Assembly: GCF_002161355.1 (NCBI RefSeq)
Contig: NZ_NFHL01000005.1
Coordinates: 124,001-188,000, forward strand
From: Lachnoclostridium sp. An76
GTDB lineage: Bacteria > Bacillota > Clostridia > Lachnospirales > Lachnospiraceae
Reading direction: 5' to 3'
Length of the DNA: 64,000 nucleotides
Under the pieces are notes generated by a model. That model was not told where the DNA came from and did no database searches. It saw nothing but the letters and a program-made list of their open reading frames with translations. Within the stretch, counting starts at the first letter, position 1; every line of letters begins with the position of its first letter. The position numbers were made by a program, and so were the translations under genes. Of this stretch, positions 49,625 through 56,727 are shown in pieces.

Positions 49625-49660
49625 ATAAAATAGGGAACTTGCTGTCCGGCAAATTCCCAG

Positions 49661-49732
49661 CTACGGAAAAGGGACTTGAACCCCTACTAACAGAGTCAGA
49701 GTCTGCTGTGCTGCCAATTACACCATTCCGCA
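49661..49732 (-). tRNA. tRNA-Gln (CTG)
   Basis: On the minus strand acceptor TGCGGAA pairs with TTCCGTA (one G-T) and discriminator G. The anticodon arm GCAGA-CTCTGAC-TCTGT gives CTG, and the T-arm contains GGTTCAAGTCC. CCA is not encoded. It lies 36 bp upstream of tRNA-Pro in the same orientation, so the two are probably co-transcribed. Confidence 0.93.
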
Positions 49733-49855
49733 TTATCTGTTGCCCGCTCTCGCAAGCAACATGGTTATTATATCAGACTCTCCCAAAAAATCAAGCACTT
49801 TTTTAAATTTCTTTACAATCACTTTTTTCGACGGATTTTTCAGTCATTATCCGCT

Positions 49856-50692
49856 TTATCCCAGCCATTCTCCGTCAAATACAACCTCCGCCGGTCCTGT
49901 CATATATACGGTATCCTTTTCTCTGTCCCAGCGGATCTGAAGGTCTCCGCCGAGAAGCCTGACTGTCACTTCATCTTCTGTCAGTCCATTCAGAACGCAG
50001 GCCACAGCCACAGCACATGCACCTGTACCGCAGGCAAGAGTTTCCCCTGAACCTCTCTCCCACACACGCATCTCTGCCGTGTGCCGGTCGATCACTCTGA
50101 CAAACTCCGTATTAACCCGGTTCGGGAATCTCTCATGGCCCTCAAACTTCGGCCCGATCTCCTCCAGCGGGAAATCTCTCACATCACATCCCACAAAGAC
50201 TACTGCATGCGGATTGCCCATGGATACACAGGTCATCCTGTACTCTTCTCCGCCGACAAGGATCGGTTCATCCACAGCCTTGTCTCCATCTGCCTTTACC
50301 GGTATCTTCTGCGGCTCCAGTTCTGGTTTTCCCATATCTACTTTCACAGTCCTGACTTTCCCGTCTTCCACGGTCAGTTCCAGATATTTGATCCCGCCCA
50401 GTGTCTCCACGGAAATATCCGTCTTATCCGTCAGGCCATAATCATATACATACTTCGCCACACAGCGTATCCCGTTCCCGCACATCTCTCCGCGGGAGCC
50501 ATCTGCGTTATACATCTCCATCTCAAAATCCGCCCTGTCAGACGGATTGATCATGATCAGCCCGTCTGAACCGACGCCGAAATGGCGGTCACTGATCCTG
50601 CGCGCCAGCTCCGGAGGATTATCGATCTTTTCTTCAAAACAGTTCACATACACATAGTCGTTGCCAAGTCCCTGCATTTTGGTAAATTTCAT
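49856..50692 (-). CDS. dapF: Diaminopimelate epimerase
   Basis: The 278-residue enzyme has MKFTKMQGLGNDYVYVNCFE, catalytic Cys 1 in EMCGNGIRCVAKYVYDYG, the substrate loop VSMGNPHAVVFVG, VNTEFVRVIDRHTAEMRVWERGSGETLACGTGACAVAVA with Cys 2, and LLGGDLQIRWDREKDTVYMTGPAEVVFDGEW. It interconverts LL- and meso-diaminopimelate for lysine and peptidoglycan. A GTG four codons upstream (50704) is possible. Neither start has a strong ribosome site. An excellent promoter lies at 50729-50757, so the message has a short leader. Downstream (toward lower coordinates) is the tRNA pair. Confidence 0.95.
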   Translation of the reverse strand: MKFTKMQGLGNDYVYVNCFEEKIDNPPELARRISDRHFGVGSDGLIMINPSDRADFEMEMYNADGSRGEMCGNGIRCVAKYVYDYGLTDKTDISVETLGGIKYLELTVEDGKVRTVKVDMGKPELEPQKIPVKADGDKAVDEPILVGGEEYRMTCVSMGNPHAVVFVGCDVRDFPLEEIGPKFEGHERFPNRVNTEFVRVIDRHTAEMRVWERGSGETLACGTGACAVAVACVLNGLTEDEVTVRLLGGDLQIRWDREKDTVYMTGPAEVVFDGEWLG

Positions 50693-50728
50693 TCTATATA
50701 CCACACTTTCTCTTGTTTTCTGCTATCA

Positions 50729-50757
50729 TTTATACCCTGAACCCTGGTCTGTGTCAA
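50729..50757 (-). promoter_or_regulatory. dapF promoter
   Basis: TTGACA, exactly 17 nt and TATAAA on the minus strand, giving a transcript start about 30 bp before dapF. Just upstream a 16 bp unit GCTCTTTATTATTTCT is tandemly repeated (50760-50791). Confidence 0.8.
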
Positions 50758-50839
50758 CCGCTCTTTATTATTTCTGCTCTTTATTATTTCTTTTATCCGG
50801 TCGTCATTATTATAAAAAGTATCAATGTCAAAATACAGT

Positions 50840-51388
50840 TCAGTGATCCATCACTGACAGCACCATCTGTGCGGTCTCAGCCATATTCCTTCCGCCTTCC
50901 ATGCTCGTCTTCTGCAGGTACCTGTGGGCCTCCTCCTCGGACATGCTGTTCCGCTCCATAAGAAGTGCCTTCGCCTGCTCGATCACCTGGCGTTCTCCGC
51001 TGCTTCTCTTCCGAGCTGTTTCCTTTCGTTTCCGTCTGCGGCTTTCCTGCGCCTGGCTTATCATTTCTAATGTATTTAAAAGGTCATATGCTTTGAGCGG
51101 GGAAGGAAGCCCTACGATCCCGTCCGGCAGGGAATCGATCCATCTGTCTGACGGGGCGATGAGCAGTATCTCAAATCCGTCCGGCAGGAGCCCCCTTAAT
51201 TCTGTATAGGGCATATCCTGCAGCCTGGCGCCGCAGATAACGATCCCCTGGTTCCACATTTCCGCATGCTGGAGGACTTTTGAACCAGTCAGGCAGACAG
51301 CCGACACCCGGATCCCGGATCTTGTCAGTATATTCCGTATATTTACCGCGTTTTCCCTTTTGGAAAACGCAACAATAATATTCGTCAA
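50840..51388 (-). CDS. ANTAR-domain RNA-binding antiterminator
   Basis: The 182-residue protein has an N-terminal pseudo-receiver-like domain (NIIVAFSKRENAVNIRNILTRSG and ILLIAPSDRWIDSLPDGIVGLPSPLKAYDLL). A coiled linker follows, then the C-terminal ANTAR domain: RQVIEQAKALLMERNSMSEEEAHRYLQKTSMEGGRNMAETAQMVL. ANTAR proteins bind RNA hairpins with hexaloops of the form A-x-x-G-x-x and prevent terminator formation, often on nitrogen-metabolism genes. It is encoded directly after glnA (110 bp gap, no terminator seen). The glnA leader itself contains such a hexaloop, so control of glnA is strongly suggested. The usual phospho-acceptor Asp of the receiver is not evident. Confidence 0.88.
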   Translation of the reverse strand: MTNIIVAFSKRENAVNIRNILTRSGIRVSAVCLTGSKVLQHAEMWNQGIVICGARLQDMPYTELRGLLPDGFEILLIAPSDRWIDSLPDGIVGLPSPLKAYDLLNTLEMISQAQESRRRKRKETARKRSSGERQVIEQAKALLMERNSMSEEEAHRYLQKTSMEGGRNMAETAQMVLSVMDH

Positions 51389-51498
51389 ATCCGCGTCACC
51401 TCCCGCTGTCTGCCCTTATGTTTCCCTTATCTTTTCCCCGATTTCCCCGTTACTCTGTTTTCTCCTTACCTGCCCACACCGTCTGACATGCCATTTTG

Positions 51499-52830
51499 TC
51501 ACAGTCTGTAAAGATAATTGGAGATTTCCCAGTCTGTCACCTGCATACAGTAGTCGTGGTACTCTTTTTTGTGCGCTTTGATGATCTTATCCGCCAGCCG
51601 TCTCCCGAGCACGTCCAGGACAAGCTCATCCTTCTCCAACTCTTCAACAGCCTCTTTCAGGGATCTCGGGAGCTCCTGTATGCCAAGCTCCGCCCTTCTC
51701 TGAGGCGTCATTTTCTGGATATCCTCGTCAATGCAGTCCGGCGGCATGATCTGATTCCTGATGCCGTCCATCCCTGCTTCCAGCAGAACCGCAAGAGCCA
51801 GGTATGGATTGGCGGCAGCATCCGGGCTGCGCAGCTCGATCCTTGTATTGACCCCTTTCCCGGAAGGCACCCGGATCAGCGGCCCGCGCGTCCTTGACGA
51901 CCATCCCATATAAACCGGCGCTTCATACCCAGGCACAAAGCGTTTATAAGAATTTATTGTAGGATTTGTGATACAGGTGACGGCCTTCATATGCTTCATA
52001 AGCCCGCCGATAAAATAATACCCTTCCCGGCTCAGCCCATTCACATCCTCACTGTCCTGGAATACATTCACTCCGCCGCGGTCCAGGGACAGGTTGACAT
52101 GCATTCCCGAACCGTAAGTCTCGATCCTCGGCTTCGGCATAAAAGTCGCATGCAGGCCGTGTCTCTTTGCGATCGTCTTCACGACCAGTTTAAATGTCAT
52201 CAGATTATCCGCTGTCACAAGAGCCTCATCATAACGAAAATCAATCTCATGCTGCGCCGGCGCGATCTCATGATGGGACGACAGGATCTCAAACCCCATC
52301 TCTTCCAGCGTCAGCACCATATCACGCCTTGCGTTCTCTCCGAGATCCAGCGGACCTACGTCAAAATACCCGCCCTGCTCATGAGTCAGCGTGGTAGGCA
52401 GGCCGTCCTCATCCGTATGGAACAGGAAGAACTCGCACTCAGGACCTGCATTTAACGTATATCCCATCTCAGCCGCCCGGGCGATCGCCCTCTTGAGCAC
52501 ATATCTCGGATCCCCCTCATAGGGCGTCCCGTCCTGTCTGTACACATCGCAGATCAGCCTCGCCACCTTGCCCTGCTGGGGTCTCCACGGGAAAATCTCA
52601 AACGTACTCAGGTCCGGGTAAAGATACATATCCGAATCCAGCTCCCCTGAGATCCCTTCCAGGGAAGATACGTCAAACATACATCGGTTATCCAGCGCTT
52701 TCTCAAGCTGGCTCACCGTAACCGCCATATTTTTCATCGTCCCGAAAATATCCGTAAACTGCAGCCGTATAAACGCCACATCCTCCTCTTCCACCATCCT
52801 CAGGATATCTTCCTTTGTGTAATCGTGCAT
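51499..52830 (-). CDS. glnA: Glutamine synthetase, type I
   Basis: The 443-residue enzyme has FIRLQFTDIFGTMKNMAV, the beta-grasp start, AGPECEFFLFHTDEDG (metal Glu), SHHEIAPAQHEIDFRYDEAL, HATFMPKPRIETYGSGMHVNLSL, the ATP/Glu loop NPTINSYKRFVPGYEAPVY and ELRSPDAAANPYLALAVLLEAGMDGI. Length fits GSI-alpha (about 440 residues) and the adenylylation Tyr loop of the beta type is absent. It makes glutamine from glutamate and ammonia. AAGGAGG lies 11 bases before the ATG at 52830. The open frame 55 codons upstream includes the promoter and terminator, so it is not coding. It leads the glnA-ANTAR unit. Confidence 0.96.
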   Translation of the reverse strand: MHDYTKEDILRMVEEEDVAFIRLQFTDIFGTMKNMAVTVSQLEKALDNRCMFDVSSLEGISGELDSDMYLYPDLSTFEIFPWRPQQGKVARLICDVYRQDGTPYEGDPRYVLKRAIARAAEMGYTLNAGPECEFFLFHTDEDGLPTTLTHEQGGYFDVGPLDLGENARRDMVLTLEEMGFEILSSHHEIAPAQHEIDFRYDEALVTADNLMTFKLVVKTIAKRHGLHATFMPKPRIETYGSGMHVNLSLDRGGVNVFQDSEDVNGLSREGYYFIGGLMKHMKAVTCITNPTINSYKRFVPGYEAPVYMGWSSRTRGPLIRVPSGKGVNTRIELRSPDAAANPYLALAVLLEAGMDGIRNQIMPPDCIDEDIQKMTPQRRAELGIQELPRSLKEAVEELEKDELVLDVLGRRLADKIIKAHKKEYHDYCMQVTDWEISNYLYRL

Positions 52831-52884
52831 ATAAAATGAAACCTCCTTCCATTCCGTTTCCGATCTGTTTTCTCTCTGATAATG

Positions 52885-52919
52885 AAGAAAAGGGCGTTCT
52901 CCACCTGTGGGAAACGCCC
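52885..52919 (-). promoter_or_regulatory. glnA leader terminator with ANTAR-type hexaloop
   Basis: On the minus strand GGGCGTTTCCC-ACAGGT-GGAGAACGCCC forms an 11-position stem with one C-A mismatch and a six-base loop having A at 1 and G at 4. TTTTCTTC follows it. The hairpin begins about 8 nt after the predicted transcript start and about 55 bp before the glnA start, so glnA transcription should stop here unless the hairpin is blocked. Confidence 0.75.
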
Positions 52920-52933
52920 TTGTTTCTTTGCCC

Positions 52934-52962
52934 ATTATATAATCCTCCGGCCCAATTGTCAA
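52934..52962 (-). promoter_or_regulatory. glnA promoter (consensus)
   Basis: TTGACA, 17 nt and TATAAT on the minus strand match the consensus exactly. The start of transcription is predicted near 52927. The gap 52963-53165 further holds only GGGG/CCCC hairpin-like pieces and a weak rightward TTATAT-17-TATAAT (53057-53085) that may serve the alarmone synthetase gene. Confidence 0.88.
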
Positions 52963-53165
52963 ATCAAATCTGGGGAAGCCCCGGTCACTGTTCACGGACC
53001 CCCCTGAATCGTTTACCCTCGGATCACAGTCCCTGACCTCATCATCCGGGGCGGACTTATATCCCGGACTTTATGTTTTTATAATGAAACCATAATATTT
53101 CAAACACATCTTTTTCACAATTTTGCAATAAACTGGTCACTGTTGTTGAAGGGAGTATGATACAG

Positions 53166-53762
53166 ATGACAAAAGAACAATACTATGCACTGATCCATCC
53201 ATATTCTGACGCAGCCAGCCTGGTCCTCGCGCGGCTGGATGTCCTGAACCATCAGGCAGGCGATCAGGAAGAGAGCCGCCCGATCCACGGGATCAGCAGC
53301 CGTATCAAAGATAAAGCAAGCATTGAACAGAAGCTGAAAAAGAAACATGCCGGGGAGAGTCCCGAAGACGCGAAAGCACTTTTACACGATATTGCAGGGA
53401 TCCGGGTGATCTGCTTTTTTGAGCGTGATATACGCCATCTGGCTGACTGCCTGAAAAAACAGTCTGACCTGATCATCATTAAAGAAAAAGATTACATAAA
53501 CACCCCCAAGTCCAACGGCTACCGCAGCTACCACCTTATCCTGGGTGTCCCGATCTATTATATGGACGGGATGGAATATTATCCCGTTGAGATTCAGTTC
53601 CGCACGATCTCCATGGATTTCTGGGCCGCAATGGAGCACAGGATCTGCTATAAAAACCAGCCCTTTAACGAAATGGAAATGCGCAGCGCCTTCCGGCAGT
53701 ACTCCGAGATACTGGAAGGAATGGAAAAATCATTTGAGGTGTACAGTGAAAACAATCGGTAA
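53166..53762 (+). CDS. Small alarmone synthetase ((p)ppGpp synthetase, RelA/SpoT domain)
   Basis: The 198-residue protein has only a RelA/SpoT synthetase domain: GISSRIKDKASIEQKLKKK, LLHDIAGIRVICFFERDIRHLADCLK, the KDYINTPKSNGYRSYHLIL loop binding GDP/GTP and the catalytic region YPVEIQFRTISMDFWAAMEHRICYK with its key Glu. It transfers pyrophosphate from ATP to GTP or GDP under stress, with no hydrolase or regulatory domain. GAAGGGAG ten bases before the ATG at 53166 supports this start over one three codons earlier. Its TAA stop is the first triplet of the type 2 palindrome. Confidence 0.92.
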   Translation: MTKEQYYALIHPYSDAASLVLARLDVLNHQAGDQEESRPIHGISSRIKDKASIEQKLKKKHAGESPEDAKALLHDIAGIRVICFFERDIRHLADCLKKQSDLIIIKEKDYINTPKSNGYRSYHLILGVPIYYMDGMEYYPVEIQFRTISMDFWAAMEHRICYKNQPFNEMEMRSAFRQYSEILEGMEKSFEVYSENNR

Positions 53763-54120
53763 ATCTGGATTTGCGGGGGAGCCGTCCTGTTGGCTAAACG
53801 TCCGAAAACAGTGAAGCGCAGTTATAGAAGACGTATTCAGCACGGGTGTGTGGGTGGCTTCGGCTCCGGGGCTCCGTGGCAGCAAAAACTAAGAAATCCG
53901 GGACTATGCTAAAAGCAGAGATCAGCAGGGAGCAACTCGGCGTTGCCTCAGACAAGCCCCCTGCTGATCTCAACGCATAGTCCCGGATTTCAAGTTTTTT
54001 CAAGCCTCTCCGCAGTCACCTCAGACACCCACACACCCGCGCTGAAAGGTTTTCGAAAAAGGCGCTCCGCTGTTTTCTGGTTTACTCAAGCCGGAAGGTT
54101 CCCCGACAAATGCAGCGTTT
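53760..54120. repeat. Giant imperfect palindrome, type 2
   Basis: The 360 bp fold back on themselves. Central arms GAAATCCGGGACTATGC (53893-53909) and the complement around 53975-53992 pair, as do GAGATCAGCAGGG and CCCTGCTGATCTC. Outer arms CGGGTGTGTGGGTG and CACCCACACACCCG pair too. The ends resemble type 1 (AAATCTGGATTTGCGGGGG at the left, ACAAATGCAGCGTTT at the right), but the interior differs. There is no coding capacity. The left end supplies the stop of the alarmone synthetase gene. Confidence 0.85.
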
Positions 54121-54371
54121 AAAAACGTAGCGAGAAGGGAACTTTCCCGACAAAAGATAAAACTACTCTGGTCGGGAGAAACTTACAGCGAAGAGGATTT
54201 CCCAGCCAAAAGATAACCTTCCCCCAGCCGGCAGAATTCTATCACAAGAGAGGCACAGCTTGCTGGGCCAAATCGAACGGCTAATCCCCTCCCGGAAGTC
54301 CGCGGTCCCTTCCGATTAATAAATCTTCCTGTTTCGCCACAGAAGCTCCCCTTTCATCCAACTTTCGAAAT
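54121..54371. other. Non-coding stretch between two palindromes
   Basis: About 250 bp with no credible gene. Short related pieces such as GGGAACTTTCCCGAC and GTCGGGAGAAACTT (54138-54190), and AGATAAAACT/AGATAACCTT, suggest decayed copies of the same palindrome family. Confidence 0.5.
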
Positions 54372-54719
54372 CCTGCATTTGCCTGCGGGGACCTTCCGAT
54401 CGGATGTGCGCAGAAAACCGACCCTTTGATGCGCCTTTCGCGGCGGGCGGGGATATGGCGACGGTGACTTGGAGTAATCTGCTGGAAAGACTTAAAAGAA
54501 TGGGATGCGGCGTTAATTTCAAAGCGGATGCCTGAGCCGCAGGCGAATCTTCCGCTTTGGAATTGTCCTTAGCCGTATCCCATTCTTTTTACGTCTTTCC
54601 CAGATTACGGAACCGGAACCTGAGCCATATCCCCGTCCGCCGCGAAAACGTCCTGCAACAAACCGACGGTTTTCGGACGTCATATTCACAAGGAAGGCTC
54701 CCCCACAAATACAGATTTA
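54372..54719. repeat. Giant imperfect palindrome, type 1, copy 2
   Basis: By eye nearly the same sequence as 23142-23491, in the same orientation, with scattered substitutions (for example GCGGCGGGCGGGGATATGGCGA here). Compensating and uncompensated changes occur in both arms. Its right end supplies the stop codon of the GH13 gene (TAA at 54717-54719). The left end is degenerate (TCCTGCATTTGCCTGCGGGG). Confidence 0.9.
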
Positions 54720-56723
54720 TCTCTCCAGCCAGAGGAACCCCCATGACTGCAGCCTGGTTTTTTCTATCACTTCTCTCTTCCCGGTCAGCAAGTCTGTGTA
54801 ATCTGTGACCTCGGGCATCCAGATTTCTTTTTCTTCATCGCTGAAGTTGAACACTGCGTGAAGCTCTCTTCCTTCCGCCTTCCTGACGATCCAGAGGATG
54901 GAGGTGTCGCTGTAATCTTTTGTGTATACCTCTGCGTCCGCGCTGAAGACGGCGTCGTTCCTGCGGATTTCTTCCAGCCTGGTGAGGGCATGGAAGATCT
55001 TTTCCTGCACGCTTCCCTCTTTTTCTATATTTTCCGCCAGGTCCCAGCAGAATTTTCCCCTGTGGATGTAGCGGGAGTCCGGCGCTTTATCCGGGTCGTC
55101 TTTGTAAGTATAGTCGTTGACCTGTCCGATCTCGTCCCCGCTGTATAGCATAGGGATGCCGGACTGGGTAAACATGTACGCATGGAGCATGATGTCTTTT
55201 ATCACCGCACGCTCCATTTTCTCCTCATCCTGCTCGAAGCCGGCGCTCTCGATCCCACACATGGAAGCCGTAGTGGCGCAGAAACGTGCGTCCCCTGTCA
55301 CCGGGTCTTCGTTGTACAGTTCGCCCCTGCTGACGCTGCCCTCTGTCCTGCCCTGGAAATAATCGTTCAGGTATTTTTTGTGCGGCACTTCTTTCATGCC
55401 CCACTCGCTGAGCGTCGCGTAGTCCAGTCCCCAGCCGATATCGTCATGGCACCGGAGATAATTCAGGAATGTGTACTCTTTCGGGAGCGAGCAGACGATA
55501 TCCATCTGCTTCCTCAAAAGCCGCACATCCCGGGTCGCCACTGTGTTCCATGTCGTTGCCATTGTAGTGACATTGTAGAGCATGTGGCATTCCGGCTTCT
55601 CTACCGTGCCGAAATACGGCGCCACCTTTTCCGGCTCCATGACCACTTCTCCGAGGAGCACGATGCCCGGGCACACGATCTCACCGATCATGCGCATCAT
55701 CCGCACGATCGTATGCACCTGCTGCAGGTTCCGGCAGTTCGTCCCCAGTTCCTTCCAGATATAGGGCACCGCGTCGATCCGGATGATGTCCATCCCCTGG
55801 TTTGCCAGATAGAGGAAGTTGTACATCATTTCATTAAACACTCTCGGGTTGCGGTAATTCAGATCCCACTGGTACGGATAAAATGTGGTCATCACATAAT
55901 GTCCGATCTCCGGCAGCCAGGTAAAATTCCCCGGCGCTGTTGTCGGGAATACCTGGGGCACAGTCTTCTCGTATTCCGCAGGGATCGACGGATCTGCGTA
56001 GAAGAAATACCGGCTCATATATTCGCCGTCTCCCTGGCGCGCCTTCACCGCCCACTCATGGTCCTCGGACGTATGGTTCATGACAAAGTCCATGCACAGA
56101 CTGATCCCTTTTTCGTGGCACTTATCCGCCAGCTCTGCCAGGTCGTCCATGGTCCCCAGTTCCGGTTTCACTTTGCGGAAATCCGCCACCGCGTATCCGC
56201 CGTCAGACCTGCCCTTCGGCGAATCAAGGAACGGCATGAGATGGATATAATTCACATTGCATTTCTCAAGATACGGGAGCTTTTCCTGCACTCCTTTGAG
56301 GTTCCCGGCAAAATTGTCGATGTACATCATCATGCCGACCATATCCCGGCTGCGGTACCATTTCCCTTCTTTTTCCCGCTTTAAGTCAAGAGCCTTGAGG
56401 CTCTCTTTTCTCGAATCATAATAACGCTTCATCTGATCGCAGAGTTCTGCAAACATATCAGAATTTCCATATAACTCCATATACAGCCAGCGCAGCTCGT
56501 CATGGTGGCGGCTCAGCCTCTCTGTAAATACACGGTCCTCCTCAGCCGCCGTCCGGCCTGCTGCCTCAGGCCTGGCCGGTGCTGAGTGAACTGCTGCCCC
56601 GGTTCCGTCTATCTGCGCTGCTCTGTCCGCTGCCCCGGACCTTGCCGCCGCTGAATGAACCGCTGCCGCGCCCTGCTTTCCTGCCGCTGTATTCCTTTTT
56701 CTGTTTCCCTTTCTCTTTGCCAT
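54717..56723 (-). CDS. GH13 enzyme, amylosucrase/sucrose-hydrolase-like
   Basis: The 668-residue protein starts with a basic, Ala-rich low-complexity segment (residues 1-60) containing repeats of AAVHSA and AAR. No signal peptide is seen. The GH13 barrel follows: VNYIHLMPFLDSP, CMDFVMNHTSEDH, GMDIIRIDAVPYIWKELGTNCRNLQQ (nucleophile Asp), GIVLLGEVVMEPEKV (acid Glu), LNYLRCHDDIGWG (third Asp) and a beta-sandwich C-terminus. The barrel motifs match the amylosucrase-type GH13_4 group that acts on sucrose. Together with the GH36 enzyme upstream it would finish raffinose-family sugars: GH36 removes galactose and this enzyme handles the sucrose. It starts 4 bp after the GH36 stop. Confidence 0.85.
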   Translation of the reverse strand: MAKRKGNRKRNTAAGKQGAAAVHSAAARSGAADRAAQIDGTGAAVHSAPARPEAAGRTAAEEDRVFTERLSRHHDELRWLYMELYGNSDMFAELCDQMKRYYDSRKESLKALDLKREKEGKWYRSRDMVGMMMYIDNFAGNLKGVQEKLPYLEKCNVNYIHLMPFLDSPKGRSDGGYAVADFRKVKPELGTMDDLAELADKCHEKGISLCMDFVMNHTSEDHEWAVKARQGDGEYMSRYFFYADPSIPAEYEKTVPQVFPTTAPGNFTWLPEIGHYVMTTFYPYQWDLNYRNPRVFNEMMYNFLYLANQGMDIIRIDAVPYIWKELGTNCRNLQQVHTIVRMMRMIGEIVCPGIVLLGEVVMEPEKVAPYFGTVEKPECHMLYNVTTMATTWNTVATRDVRLLRKQMDIVCSLPKEYTFLNYLRCHDDIGWGLDYATLSEWGMKEVPHKKYLNDYFQGRTEGSVSRGELYNEDPVTGDARFCATTASMCGIESAGFEQDEEKMERAVIKDIMLHAYMFTQSGIPMLYSGDEIGQVNDYTYKDDPDKAPDSRYIHRGKFCWDLAENIEKEGSVQEKIFHALTRLEEIRRNDAVFSADAEVYTKDYSDTSILWIVRKAEGRELHAVFNFSDEEKEIWMPEVTDYTDLLTGKREVIEKTRLQSWGFLWLER

Positions 56724-56727
56724 GGTC

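Noticed and set aside
55182-56384. 400-codon plus-strand frame
   Set aside because: Antisense shadow of the GH13 gene.
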